From contig NZ_CP014862.1 in assembly GCF_002214585.1 (NCBI RefSeq), positions 372,001-436,000 on the forward strand: a stretch of 64,000 nt of DNA. The letters run 5' to 3'. Below the pieces are notes generated by a model, which saw only the letters and a program-made list of their open reading frames with translations, did not search any database and was not told where the DNA came from. Positions 28,466 through 38,013 of the stretch are shown piece by piece. A program made the position numbers and the translations under genes. Position 1 is the first letter of the stretch. Each line of letters opens with the position of its first letter. Source of the stretch: Thermococcus profundus (GTDB taxonomy: Archaea; Methanobacteriota_B; Thermococci; Thermococcales; Thermococcaceae).

Positions 28466-28860
28466 ATGGGCCCGCTGGACCACGCCTCGATACCGACCCT
28501 GGCCTACCTTGCGCTGAGTCATTCTCCCGACCCGATTAGTGCGCTTACGTTGCTGGTTTTCTCCCCGTTTATGCTCCTTGGCTGGATTGCTGGGGAATAC
28601 TCTCTTCTCTTTGCCCTTGCATGGACCAGTCATCTATTTTTGGACTTCTTTATAGGGGCTATTCGCCGGTTTATCCGCTGAGCAGGCGCTGCTGGGGATT
28701 GTCTGTGAGGATGTGGGGGGTCTGACCGGAGTGCACTTTGGGGTTGAAGTCACCAAGCGCTACCCTGAGCCGCGTAGGGAGTAACGGCTGGAGGTTGGAG
28801 GGGGATTTGTGCCGTTTCTAATTGCTCTGGTTCTCCCCATAGTCCGATGCACCAACCTGT
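28466..28860 (+). pseudogene. Decaying membrane-protein gene with frameshift in a G run
   Basis: The first frame (28466-28681) encodes 71 residues with two hydrophobic segments and ends in WTSHLFLDFFIG, then AIRRFIR and a stop. There is no ribosome binding site. Restoring one G in the run at about 28654-28657 would continue the reading as GYSPVYPLSRRCWGL, a plausible membrane-hydrolase (YdjM/DUF457-like) continuation after an SHLxLD motif. Further on, another frame encodes LLGIVCEDVGG and a last hydrophobic stretch (VPFLIALVLPIV) at about 28805-28860, broken by an additional stop. Together these look like remains of one membrane protein. The family assignment is weak. Confidence 0.45.
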
Positions 28861-28871
28861 GAAGTGAAAAA

Positions 28872-28880
28872 CTTTTATAC
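28872..28880 (+). promoter_or_regulatory. TATA promoter of kbl
   Basis: CTTTTATAC is 31 bases before ATG 28911, giving a leader of only a few bases. Confidence 0.6.
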
Positions 28881-28910
28881 CTTGATGCCCAAAGGAATGC
28901 GGTGGTTCTC

Positions 28911-30098
28911 ATGGCGAAACTCGACTGGATTAAGGAAGAGCTCCAGGAGCTTAAGGATAAGGGGCTCTACGTGACCATTAGAAAGCTCGAAAGCGCCCAG
29001 GGCCCGTGGGTTGTCGTTGATGGAAAGAGAGTCCTCAACATGTGCTCTAACAACTACCTCGGTTTGGCGGCCCATCCTGAGATAAGGTACGCTGCCATTA
29101 GGGCCATTCTCGACTACGGCGTTGGTGCCGGAGCGGTTAGAACCATAGCAGGAACCATGGAGCTCCACGTGGAGCTTGAGGAAAAGCTGGCCAAGTTCAA
29201 GAAGAGGGAAGCGGCAATACTCTTCCAGAGCGGCTACAACGCCAACCTCGGAGCTTTAAGTGCTCTCCTCACCAAGAAGGATGATGGAGTTTTCATCAGC
29301 GAGGAGCTCAACCACGCGAGCATCATCGATGGAATGCGCCTCAGCGGAGCGCCGAAGGTTATCTACAAGCACCTCGACATGGAGGACCTGAAGAAGCGCC
29401 TCGAGGAGAATAAGGACAAGAAGAAGAAAATCATCGTCAGCGACGGTGTCTTCTCGATGGATGGTGACCTCGCGCCGGTTCCGGAGATGGCGGAGCTTGC
29501 CGAGCAGTACGACGCGATGCTCTACATCGATGACGCCCATGGTGAAGGAGTTTTGGGCGACAGCGGAAGGGGTATCGTCGACCACTTCAAGCTCCACGAC
29601 AGGGTCGACTTCGAGATGGGTACGCTCAGCAAGGCCTTCGGTGTCATAGGTGGCTACGTGGCCGGTCCAGAGGAGGCCATCGAGTACCTCCGCCAGCGCG
29701 GAAGGCCGTTCCTCTTCTCAAGTGCCCCGAACCCGCCCGATGTTGCAGCCGCCATAGCCGCTGTAGAGATCCTCCAGAGGAGCGACGAGCTGGTTAAGAA
29801 GCTCTGGGACAACACCCACTTCCTCCAGAACGGACTCAGGGAGCTCGGCTACGATCTCGGCAACACCAAGCACCCGATAACTCCGGTCATGCTCTACGAC
29901 GAGAAGCTCGCCCAGGAGTTCTCTAGGAGGCTCTACGACGAGTACAACATCTTCGCACAGGCTATCGTCTACCCGACCGTCCCGCTTGGAACTGCAAGAA
30001 TAAGGCTCGAGCCTTCCGCTGGCCACAGTAAGGAGGACCTACAGTACGTCCTCGATGCCTTCGAGGACCTTGGAAAGAAAACCGGGTTCCTGAAGTGA
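28911..30098 (+). CDS. kbl: Glycine C-acetyltransferase (2-amino-3-ketobutyrate CoA ligase)
   Basis: A complete 395-residue alpha-oxoamine synthase. It shows MCSNNYLGLAAHPE, AGTMELHVELE, SDGVFSMDGDLAP, YIDDAHGEGVLG and the PLP lysine in GTLSKAFGVIGGY. With threonine dehydrogenase it turns threonine into glycine and acetyl-CoA; it could also act on other alpha-oxoamine substrates, as the family is hard to split by sequence. ATG 28911 follows GCGGTGG. Confidence 0.9.
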   Translation: MAKLDWIKEELQELKDKGLYVTIRKLESAQGPWVVVDGKRVLNMCSNNYLGLAAHPEIRYAAIRAILDYGVGAGAVRTIAGTMELHVELEEKLAKFKKREAAILFQSGYNANLGALSALLTKKDDGVFISEELNHASIIDGMRLSGAPKVIYKHLDMEDLKKRLEENKDKKKKIIVSDGVFSMDGDLAPVPEMAELAEQYDAMLYIDDAHGEGVLGDSGRGIVDHFKLHDRVDFEMGTLSKAFGVIGGYVAGPEEAIEYLRQRGRPFLFSSAPNPPDVAAAIAAVEILQRSDELVKKLWDNTHFLQNGLRELGYDLGNTKHPITPVMLYDEKLAQEFSRRLYDEYNIFAQAIVYPTVPLGTARIRLEPSAGHSKEDLQYVLDAFEDLGKKTGFLK

Positions 30099-30562
30099 TC
30101 TCTTTCATTTCTCCTTTTGAGGAGAATCTACGAGAGCTGGGGGATTATCCGGTGGACTGGATTGAACTCCTGCCGCACGAAGAGGGGATTGGGAAAATAG
30201 GGAAAGAGGCCGTCTCCTGCTTTGTTCTCCTATTCTGGTTTTACATGACCGCAATGTGGGCAATTTCGAGCGGAATGGCCGTGGATCCAAGGGAATTTTA
30301 CAGTATGGAGGCACTATCCAAGGCAATTCCTACTGGTCTCCTGGCGGTGATCGTTGCCGTTTCGATGAGAAAGCTCAGCGGCCACAGGCCTTCCCCCTAC
30401 CGCTACGGGTGGGCCCTGACCGTGATAGGTATGCTCCTTTTCCCCTTTGTTTCTCTTTCAAGGAGCTATCTTGTGGTGACTCTGTTCTTCCTCCTGTGGT
30501 ACTATCTTGTCGTCTGGACTTTCTCCCGGGAAGCGGCCCCCCAGAAAACGAAATCCTTGTAG
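30095..30562 (+). CDS. Membrane protein of unknown function (155 aa)
   Basis: GTG 30095 overlaps the kbl stop. The first ~35 residues are polar. Four hydrophobic segments follow (about 42-62, 80-92, 105-122, 125-143) and the chain ends in a short Lys-rich tail. No family is recognised. The start lacks a clear ribosome binding site, but overlap with kbl allows coupled translation. A T-rich tract (30561-30578) directly after the stop may end the transcript. Confidence 0.55.
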   Translation: MISFISPFEENLRELGDYPVDWIELLPHEEGIGKIGKEAVSCFVLLFWFYMTAMWAISSGMAVDPREFYSMEALSKAIPTGLLAVIVAVSMRKLSGHRPSPYRYGWALTVIGMLLFPFVSLSRSYLVVTLFFLLWYYLVVWTFSREAAPQKTKSL

Positions 30563-30658
30563 TTTTTCTTCTTTTTCTAAACTGCCTCCTGAGAACATCT
30601 ACGATGAACTAGCGGGATGATTTAGGTGTTAAAAATGTGCTCAGCAAAAATAAGCCCC

Positions 30659-31165
30659 TCAGAACTTCACCCACTCAACCTTATAGTAGGTCACATCGGC
30701 GTCTTCGTCAACTATCGCCATGACCATGTTCTTCCTAACGCCGTGGGCGACCCTCACGCGGGCCGTTATGTCGTTCGGACTTAACCGGGAGTTCTCCGGA
30801 ACGACCCAGATGAGCCACTCGGAGTGCTCCTCCATTCCCCTCCGGTACACCCTGAAATGGGAGCCGAACTTCAGGCCGGACTTCACGGTGTATCCCCTAT
30901 CGCGCAGGTCTTTGTAGACGAGGTACTTGGCGTCAAAAAGCTCGTCCTTTGATCTTCCGAGGTTCATCAGCTCCTCGAGCGACAGCTTCCTCTTGCCGTC
31001 TCTGACTTCTATCTTGCCGCGCTCGACCAGATAAGCCGCCTCGAGGAGCGACAGGAAGAGCTTCCCCTCGACGACCTTCCCAAAGTACCTCTTGTTGTAG
31101 AGGCCGTTTATCGCGTTCTGATCCGTTGAAAAGACCCTGTCTCCGCTGAGATAGAAGATCATCAT
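30659..31165 (-). CDS. endA: tRNA-splicing endonuclease
   Basis: A 168-residue protein typical of the homodimer-type archaeal splicing endonuclease. Candidate catalytic residues are Tyr in DLRDRGYTVKSG, His in KFGSHFRVYRRG and Lys in GVRKNMVMA. It cuts at bulge-helix-bulge sites in pre-tRNA and in pre-rRNA, including the rRNA stems found in this window. The start overlaps the rimI stop (TGATGATG), with GGAGGGG upstream. Confidence 0.95.
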   Translation of the reverse strand: MMIFYLSGDRVFSTDQNAINGLYNKRYFGKVVEGKLFLSLLEAAYLVERGKIEVRDGKRKLSLEELMNLGRSKDELFDAKYLVYKDLRDRGYTVKSGLKFGSHFRVYRRGMEEHSEWLIWVVPENSRLSPNDITARVRVAHGVRKNMVMAIVDEDADVTYYKVEWVKF

Positions 31166-31665
31166 CAGTTACCCCTCCATTCGTCCGCTGGAAGGATCAT
31201 GTAGTATGCGTCCTCACCGTCGGAGTAGTAGCCTATGACCCTCTTCACTTTTCTGAAGCCGAAGCGCTCGTAAAGCTTTATTGCCTTTTCGTTGCTCACC
31301 CTGACCTCAAGGCCGATGTACCTTGCCCCGCGGTTTATGAGCCTTTCGATGACCTCCCGCAGAAGGGCGGAGCCTATGCCGTTTCCCCTGTACTCGGGGT
31401 CAACGGCGATGCTCATTATATGGCCTTCCAGATCCGGGCGGAGGTAGCCCATGACGTAGCCGATTATCCTGCCGTTGTACTCAGCCACAAGAAACGTGTC
31501 CGGATTGTTTTCGAGGAAGGTCAGGAATATGCCCCGTGGGTACTGCTCGCGGAAAGAGGCCCTCTCAATTCGCATAACTTCCGGGATGTCAAAGAGCCTC
31601 GCGGGTCTTATGCCAACCATTGCCAGGGGGATTCTTCCGGTTAGCCCTCTGGTGGAGACGCTCAT
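31165..31665 (-). CDS. rimI: N-terminal acetyltransferase (RimI/Ard1 type)
   Basis: A GNAT-fold protein of 166 residues. It shows IRPARLFDIPEVMRIE, the acetyl-CoA loop EYRGNGIGSALL (Q/RxxGxG/A), VSNEKAIKLYERFGF and a Tyr-rich end YYSDGEDAYYM. Archaeal members acetylate N-terminal residues of proteins. A shared TATA element at 31689-31698 lies about 25 bases upstream, so the message may be leaderless. An in-frame ATG near residue 16 (MVGIRPARL) is an alternative start. Operon with endA. Confidence 0.9.
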   Translation of the reverse strand: MSVSTRGLTGRIPLAMVGIRPARLFDIPEVMRIERASFREQYPRGIFLTFLENNPDTFLVAEYNGRIIGYVMGYLRPDLEGHIMSIAVDPEYRGNGIGSALLREVIERLINRGARYIGLEVRVSNEKAIKLYERFGFRKVKRVIGYYSDGEDAYYMILPADEWRGN

Positions 31666-31721
31666 GTATTCACATACGATCGAAGGGCTTTTAAGACTTA
31701 AGGGGCCTTAACTGATGATCA

Positions 31722-31785
31722 CCGTGGGTGATGACCACTCTCGAAGCTGACCGCGGGATGATGACCGGATTCCTGGCTGATAATC
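31722..31785 (+). ncRNA. C/D box small RNA (2'-O-methylation guide)
   Basis: All four boxes are present with correct order and spacing: C box GTGATGA (31728-31734), a 12-nt guide, D' box CTGA (31747-31750), a 7-nt spacer, C' box ATGATGA (31758-31764), a 12-nt guide, D box CTGA (31777-31780). A TATA-like CTTTTAAGAC lies at 31688-31697, about 30 bases before the 5' end. The D guide can pair with 23S rRNA bases 40596-40606 over 11 positions (one G-U). The N+5 rule predicts methylation of G at 40600. The D' guide has only a partial match, near 36757-36765 in 16S rRNA. It should bind L7Ae, Nop5 and fibrillarin. Confidence 0.75.
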
Positions 31786-31793
31786 TTGACCAA

Positions 31794-31823
31794 AATCTTT
31801 AAACGGCTGGACAAATAGTCCAA
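31794..31823 (+). promoter_or_regulatory. Promoter and 17-bp palindromic operator of the ABC permease
   Basis: The TATA box ATCTTTAAAC (about 31795-31804) is followed directly by CTGGACAAATAGTCCAA (31807-31823), in which TGGAC and GTCCA form an inverted repeat around AAATA. The palindrome covers the expected transcription start, 5 bases before ATG 31827, where a bound repressor would block initiation. A closely similar palindrome stands upstream of mmdA at 63151-63167. Confidence 0.55.
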
Positions 31824-31826
31824 CAC

Positions 31827-32912
31827 ATGCGGAAGTGGCTGGCGACCCTTATCATGCTCTCGCTCCTCTCGATCTTCCTGGGAGTTTACGTGGGGTCCGT
31901 GAGCGTAGGACCGGAAACCGTTACTTCTGGGATAGTTCACGGAGTAAAGACTACGCTGGCTGGGTGGCTCTCTTCGCTCTCTGAGAGGCTTGGTTCATCC
32001 CTTCACTCCGGGACCCTCATGAGGCTCTCTTCATCCCTCCGCGATGTTGCCAAAGAGAAGCCTCCAAGATACTTCGTGATAGTGTGGAGCCTTCGTCTTC
32101 CTCGCGTTCTGCTGGCTTATCTGGTGGGTCTCTCACTGGCCAGTGCGGGCGTCGCTTCTCAGGCCCTCTTCAAGAACCCCATGGCCGATCCCTACATAAT
32201 CGGAGTGAGCGGCGGGGCGAGTGTGGGTGCCGCCCTGGGGATGATCTACGCTCCCAACTACGTTTCGATTTTCTCGTTCCTCTTCGCCCTCGCGGCGGTT
32301 TACGTTGTTTACAGTGTAGCCCGGGTTGACGGCAGGATTCCAATCGACACCCTCCTTCTGGCAGGAGTAGCCTTTGGATTCATGGCCGGAGCCGTTACCT
32401 CCTACCTCGTCCTGACCCTCGGGCCCAAGGCCCACCTAACCCAGATGTGGCTTCTCGGAAGCTTCAACGATGCGACGTGGGCCGATGTTAGGGACGTCTT
32501 CATAGTTTCCCTGGCGGGCCTTTCCTTCCTCCTGTGGAAGTGGCGGGAGCTCAACCTTCTTCTCTTTGGCGAAGAAAGCGTTGCCCTCGGCCTTGATGTT
32601 GAGCGCTTCAGAAAGGAGGTTATCCTGGTCATAACGGTTATGAGCGGAGTCGCCGTCGCGACCTCAGGGATAATAGGGTTCATCGGGCTGGTTGGGCCCC
32701 ACATAGCGAGACTGCTTGTGGGGCCGAACCACAGAAGACTCACGATAAACGCCGCCCTCCTTGGCGGGATTCTAATGGTCTTGGCGGATCTGGTAGCCAG
32801 GATCATCGCTAGACCAACGGAGATTCCGGTGGGGATAGTTACGGCCATGATGGGGGGTCCCTTCTTCCTCTACCTGCTCAGGAAGCACAAGCGGGGGGAG
32901 ATGAGGCTATGA
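31827..32912 (+). CDS. FecCD/BtuC-type ABC transporter permease
   Basis: A 361-residue permease with about ten hydrophobic segments. Family signatures include WSLRLPRVLLAYLVG, LFKNPMADPYIIGVSGGAS, and GFIGLVGPHIARLLVGPNHR. Such permeases take up cobalamin, heme or ferric siderophores; sequence does not settle the ligand. A roughly 80-residue extension before the first LRLPR block contains the first TM and a Ser-rich stretch. The substrate-binding protein is not encoded nearby. There is no clear ribosome binding site; a leaderless message fits the TATA position. Confidence 0.88.
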   Translation: MRKWLATLIMLSLLSIFLGVYVGSVSVGPETVTSGIVHGVKTTLAGWLSSLSERLGSSLHSGTLMRLSSSLRDVAKEKPPRYFVIVWSLRLPRVLLAYLVGLSLASAGVASQALFKNPMADPYIIGVSGGASVGAALGMIYAPNYVSIFSFLFALAAVYVVYSVARVDGRIPIDTLLLAGVAFGFMAGAVTSYLVLTLGPKAHLTQMWLLGSFNDATWADVRDVFIVSLAGLSFLLWKWRELNLLLFGEESVALGLDVERFRKEVILVITVMSGVAVATSGIIGFIGLVGPHIARLLVGPNHRRLTINAALLGGILMVLADLVARIIARPTEIPVGIVTAMMGGPFFLYLLRKHKRGEMRL

Positions 32913-33628
32913 GGCTCGATGTGAGGGTCTCCTTCTCGTACAACGGGGAGGAGATCCTTAAGGACGTTTCGTTTGGGGCTCACAAGGGAGAGCTTCTGGC
33001 CATAATAGGGCCCAACGGTGCCGGGAAGTCCACCCTGCTGAAGTGCATAGCTGGGATCCTTAAGCCGGAAGGAAGAATTACCCTCGACGGCCTCGATCTC
33101 CTCTCCATGAAACCCTCTGAGAGAGCGAAACTTGTTTCCTACGTTCCTCAGACATCCTTTCCGGAGTTCAGCTTCACCATAGAGGAGTTCGTTGAGATGG
33201 GAGCTTATTTCACTCAGGGAAGCGTTGAGGTTGCCTTAAAGCGCGTTGGCCTCTGGGAGAGGAGGAATGAATCCGTCTTTGCCCTCTCTGGAGGGGAGTA
33301 CCAGCTGGTCCTTATAGCGAGGGCCCTGGCGCAGGGGGGAAGAGTTCTCCTCCTTGACGAACCAACGAGCCATCTTGATGTAAACAACGCCCTGGAGATA
33401 ATGGAGCTCCTGAGAGAGCTCAAAGACGAGAAGGTGGTTATAGCGGTGCTCCACGATCTCAACTTAGCACTGAGGTACGCTGACAGGCTCCTTGTTCTAA
33501 GGAAAGGCTCTAAGGTTTGGGAAGGGAAAGCGAGCGAGCTTGATCCCAAGGTTCTTGAGGAGGTTTATGGGGTTCGCGTTGAGTTCGTCGAGGGAAAGCT
33601 GGGCAGGGCCATTGTTGCGTCCCCATGA
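32909..33628 (+). CDS. FecE/BtuD-type ABC transporter ATP-binding protein
   Basis: A 239-residue ATPase with Walker A GPNGAGKSTLLK, Q-loop YVPQTSF, signature LSGGEYQLVLIARAL, Walker B VLLLDEPTSHLD and switch His in AVLHDLNLA. It overlaps the permease gene by 4 bases and powers the same uptake system at the inner face of the membrane. The missing binding protein must be supplied from elsewhere in the genome. Confidence 0.93.
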   Translation: MRLDVRVSFSYNGEEILKDVSFGAHKGELLAIIGPNGAGKSTLLKCIAGILKPEGRITLDGLDLLSMKPSERAKLVSYVPQTSFPEFSFTIEEFVEMGAYFTQGSVEVALKRVGLWERRNESVFALSGGEYQLVLIARALAQGGRVLLLDEPTSHLDVNNALEIMELLRELKDEKVVIAVLHDLNLALRYADRLLVLRKGSKVWEGKASELDPKVLEEVYGVRVEFVEGKLGRAIVASP

Positions 33629-33640
33629 GGGCTACCAAAC

Positions 33641-33648
33641 CTTTAAAT
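33641..33648 (+). promoter_or_regulatory. TATA promoter of psmB
   Basis: CTTTAAAT, preceded by ACCAAAC, lies 35 bases upstream of ATG 33683. Confidence 0.55.
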
Positions 33649-33682
33649 TCTCGGGAAGAAAGTTACCTCGGGGTGAGAGATT

Positions 33683-34285
33683 ATGGAGGAGAAGAAGACC
33701 GGAACGACTACCGTGGGGATAAGGGCCAAGGATGGGGTGGTTCTCGCCGCCGATACCCAGGCATCCCTCGGCAACATGGTCGAGACCCTCAACATAAGGA
33801 AGATCCTCCCGATAACCGACAGGATAGCCATAACCACCGCGGGGAGCGTTGGAGACGTCCAGGCCTTGGCTAGAATGCTCGAGGCCCAGGCGCGCTATTA
33901 CCAGTTCACCTGGGGGAGGCCGATGACCACGAGGGCCATGGCTAATCTGCTCAGCAACATCCTCAACGAGAATAAGTGGTTCCCGTACATGGTTCAGATA
34001 CTCATAGGGGGCTACGTTGATGAGCCCGAACTCGCCAGTCTAGATGCCCTCGGTGGGCTGGTATTTGAGAAGTACACCGCGACCGGCTCGGGCAGTCCTT
34101 TCGCCATAGCCATTATCGAAGATGGTTATAGGGAGGACATGAGCATTGAAGAAGCAAGGGATCTCGCTGTTAGGGCAGTAAGGACCGCCGGGAAGAGGGA
34201 TGTCTACACCGGCGAGAGGAAGGTTCAGGTCGTTACCATAACCCGGGATGGAATGAAGGAGGAGTTAGTTGAATTCAAGGAGTGA
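33683..34285 (+). CDS. psmB: Proteasome subunit beta
   Basis: A 200-residue Ntn hydrolase. A six-residue propeptide (MEEKKTG) precedes the catalytic Thr in [21 protein letters not shown]; self-cleavage after Gly exposes that Thr. Further active-site residues are the Asp in AADTQAS, the Lys in NIRKILPI and SGSP near residue 130. Thermococcales carry two beta genes; which of the two this is cannot be stated safely. It assembles with the alpha subunit encoded at 51.2 kb into the 20S particle. Confidence 0.95.
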   Translation: MEEKKTGTTTVGIRAKDGVVLAADTQASLGNMVETLNIRKILPITDRIAITTAGSVGDVQALARMLEAQARYYQFTWGRPMTTRAMANLLSNILNENKWFPYMVQILIGGYVDEPELASLDALGGLVFEKYTATGSGSPFAIAIIEDGYREDMSIEEARDLAVRAVRTAGKRDVYTGERKVQVVTITRDGMKEELVEFKE

Positions 34286-34348
34286 AGGGAATGCCTTTCC
34301 CTTTCAACTCTTCCAAAGGAGGGTATATCGGGCTCGGTGGGGGAGGAA

Positions 34349-35053
34349 ATGCCCCGTTATAGGTACGTGATACCCCCAATAGCGTTGCCTTTCTTTTTGC
34401 TCCTCCTGCTTCTTTTTGCGTTCTTCTTCACGATATTTTCTGGAATCGTGACTGCGGCCTTCCAGAGGCTTGGCATACCCCCTGCCGTCGCATACACCCT
34501 CTTCCTCGTTTCCCTCCTCGGAAGCCTGATCAACATACCGATAGCCGAGGAGAAATCGTACGTCCCGGTCGTTAGGGTGAAGGAGGTTCGCTTCTTCGGA
34601 ATCCAGTATCCTGTCCCATATTTCGACTGGGAGGAACAGAAGGTTGTTATAGCCGTCAATGTTGGTGGCGCCCTCGTTCCCCTCAGCATAGTGCTCTACG
34701 AAACGATGAGGCTCATCTCCCTGGAAGAGTACGGGGTTCTGCTCCAGCTTGCGGTTTCAATTGCCCTTGCCTCTGCAATAAGCTATAGCGTTGCCAGACC
34801 CGTCCCGGGAGTTGGGATAGCCCTTCCCACCCTGGTCCCTCCTCTCATTGCGGTCTCCATTGCCCTCTTAATCGGTGGCCCGTATAAGCCCCTCATAGCC
34901 TACGCCAGTGGGACAATGGGTGTTCTTATAGGGGCCGATCTGATGAACTGGAAGCGCATCAAAAACCTCGGTGCCCAGATGGTCAGCATTGGTGGGGCTG
35001 GGACTTTTGACGGCATATTCCTAGCGGGGGTTATAGCGGTTCTACTCGTTTGA
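34349..35053 (+). CDS. DUF1614 family membrane protein (234 aa)
   Basis: ATG 34349 has GGGGGAGG right upstream; the GTG at 34337 is less likely. The protein has about six hydrophobic helices, with the conserved-looking IPIAEEKSYVP, FFGIQYPVPYFDW and VNVGGALVPLSIVLY blocks, then GAGTFDGIFLAG near the end. This is the DUF1614 pattern. Function is unknown. It is encoded between psmB and prs in the same direction. Confidence 0.85.
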   Translation: MPRYRYVIPPIALPFFLLLLLLFAFFFTIFSGIVTAAFQRLGIPPAVAYTLFLVSLLGSLINIPIAEEKSYVPVVRVKEVRFFGIQYPVPYFDWEEQKVVIAVNVGGALVPLSIVLYETMRLISLEEYGVLLQLAVSIALASAISYSVARPVPGVGIALPTLVPPLIAVSIALLIGGPYKPLIAYASGTMGVLIGADLMNWKRIKNLGAQMVSIGGAGTFDGIFLAGVIAVLLV

Positions 35054-35072
35054 CATATTCCCGTCACAGTCG

Positions 35073-35082
35073 ATTTTTTAAG
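35073..35082 (+). promoter_or_regulatory. TATA promoter of prs
   Basis: ATTTTTTAAG stands about 42 bases before ATG 35124. Confidence 0.45.
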
Positions 35083-35123
35083 GGGAAATGATTTACAGGC
35101 TTGCGGCAATAGGGGTGATCGCG

Positions 35124-35963
35124 ATGATGGTCATTGGATCCGGTGCATCTCACCTTAGAGAAGAGATCGAAAGCCTTGGTGTAGATCTTGGAAAAGTGGA
35201 GATAAGGAAGTTCCCCGACGGGGAGAAGTACGTGAGGGTTCTCTCGTTCGGTGAGGAGGCCACGGTTGTTCAGTCCACATACAAGCCGCAGGACGAGAAC
35301 ATCCTCGAGGCCCTCATCCTAGGGGATGCCCTGCGTGAGAGTGGATTTGACAGGCTGCGCCTCGTTGTTCCGTACCTGGCCTACTCAAGACAGGATAGGG
35401 TCACGAAGGAGGGGGAACCGGTAAGCGTCAGGGCGGTCATGAGGGCCCTGGGGCTCTACTACGATGAGCTTTACGTTGTTGACGTGCACAATCCAAAAAC
35501 CCTGAGGTTCTTCCCCGGGAAGGCCGTCAACCTCTCACCTGCGAGGGCAATAGCCGAGTACTTCAGGGAAAAGCTTGGGGAGGGAATCGTTTTGGCTCCC
35601 GACAAGGGTGCTAGGGAGAGGGCAAAGGCAGTAGCGGAGAAGCTCGGTTTGGAGTTCAGTCATTTTGAAAAGAAGCGTATCTCCCCAACTGAAGTTCAGA
35701 TGAGGCCCGTTGACATAGAGGTGGAGGGCAGGAACGTCCTCATAGTTGATGACATAATAAGCACCGGTGGAACGATGATTAAAGCGGCAAATCTGCTGAG
35801 GGATATGGGTGCTGGAAAAGTGTTCGTCGCGGCTACCCACGGGGTCTTCGCTGAGGGTGCGATAGAGAGGGTGAGTGAGGCGGTTGACGAGCTGGCCGTT
35901 ACCAACACCATACCCACGCCTGTCTCGAAGATAAGCATAGTTCCAGACATAGTGAAGCTCTGA
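35124..35963 (+). CDS. prs: Ribose-phosphate pyrophosphokinase
   Basis: A 279-residue PRPP synthetase. ATG 35124 follows GGTGA with 5-base spacing; the longer frame from 35088 is rejected. Visible are [29 protein letters not shown], the ATP/metal region [16 protein letters not shown] and the PRPP loop [14 protein letters not shown]. It transfers pyrophosphate from ATP to ribose 5-phosphate, feeding nucleotide and (with pyrBI) pyrimidine synthesis. Last gene before the rRNA operon. Confidence 0.95.
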   Translation: MMVIGSGASHLREEIESLGVDLGKVEIRKFPDGEKYVRVLSFGEEATVVQSTYKPQDENILEALILGDALRESGFDRLRLVVPYLAYSRQDRVTKEGEPVSVRAVMRALGLYYDELYVVDVHNPKTLRFFPGKAVNLSPARAIAEYFREKLGEGIVLAPDKGARERAKAVAEKLGLEFSHFEKKRISPTEVQMRPVDIEVEGRNVLIVDDIISTGGTMIKAANLLRDMGAGKVFVAATHGVFAEGAIERVSEAVDELAVTNTIPTPVSKISIVPDIVKL

Positions 35964-36475
35964 TCGAGATGCTTCATTCGCTTTTCTCTTTGCCCGTTAT
36001 GGTGTTGGTCCTCTGATCATCCCGGCGAAGCTGGGCAATGCATCATTTGCCGTTGGATGGTTGTGGTTTGCTTTCTAATGTTGCTTCTAGGCTCCCGTTG
36101 CAAAAATTTTGCCGTTTTTATGTCTAAATTTGTGCATTTTGTTGAGGTATTTTAACAGCTTTATTTCTAAAAATATCACCGTATGGAGGTTTTGCAAAAA
36201 TTTTGTACTGGTAGAGTTCAGCCCTATAGGGTGGAGCGCCCGAACAGGGCGCGACGAAACCCGAGCGCCAAGACGGCGGCGTCGGGGGGACAGGGTGCAA
36301 AGCACCCACGATGAACCCCGCCCTCCAGCTCGGGTCACAGCAACGTGCGCTCCCGAGGAAACGCCGAAAGGCGGACCCCTCGGGGGTAAGGCAGGCCCGG
36401 CACCTCGACCAAACCCCGGACGGATATTTGGTACTTCCCCTTGAGGGAAGTCCCACCGGCCGTACTCCTTGCTCA
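35964..36475 (+). promoter_or_regulatory. rRNA operon promoter region and leader (512 bases)
   Basis: No protein gene is supported here. The stretch 36080-36210 is very AT-rich. It contains the 14-base sequence TTGCAAAAATTTTG twice, at 36098-36111 and 36192-36205. Each copy centres on a palindromic CAAAAATTTTG that could act as a TATA element, so two tandem promoters are possible. From about 36225 the sequence turns GC-rich and forms the pre-16S leader, which holds several small hairpins and the left arm of the 16S processing stem (36390-36423). Confidence 0.6.
36390..36423 (+). repeat. Left arm of the 16S rRNA processing stem
   Basis: Bases 36390-36406 (GGCAGGCCCGGCACCTC) are perfectly complementary to 37992-38008 downstream of 16S. 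After a short bulge, CCCCGGACGGA (about 36413-36423) pairs with TCCGTCCGGGG (37974-37984). The two helices separated by bulges form the bulge-helix-bulge motif cut by the splicing endonuclease. Confidence 0.85.
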
Positions 36476-37961
<1,486 letters not shown>

Positions 37962-37973
37962 ATCGCCGGAAAA

Positions 37974-38008
37974 TCCGTCCGGGGGGTTTAAGAGGTGCCG
38001 GGCCTGCC
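37974..38008 (+). repeat. Right arm of the 16S rRNA processing stem
   Basis: Complementary to 36390-36423, as described for the left arm. It lies between the 16S 3' end and tRNA-Ala. Confidence 0.85.
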
Positions 38009-38013
38009 ATCGT

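Noticed and set aside
30595-30635. GGATGATTT near CTGAG, looking like parts of a C/D box RNA
   Set aside because: The C box is wrong (ATGATTT rather than RTGATGA) and no D box stands at the right distance.
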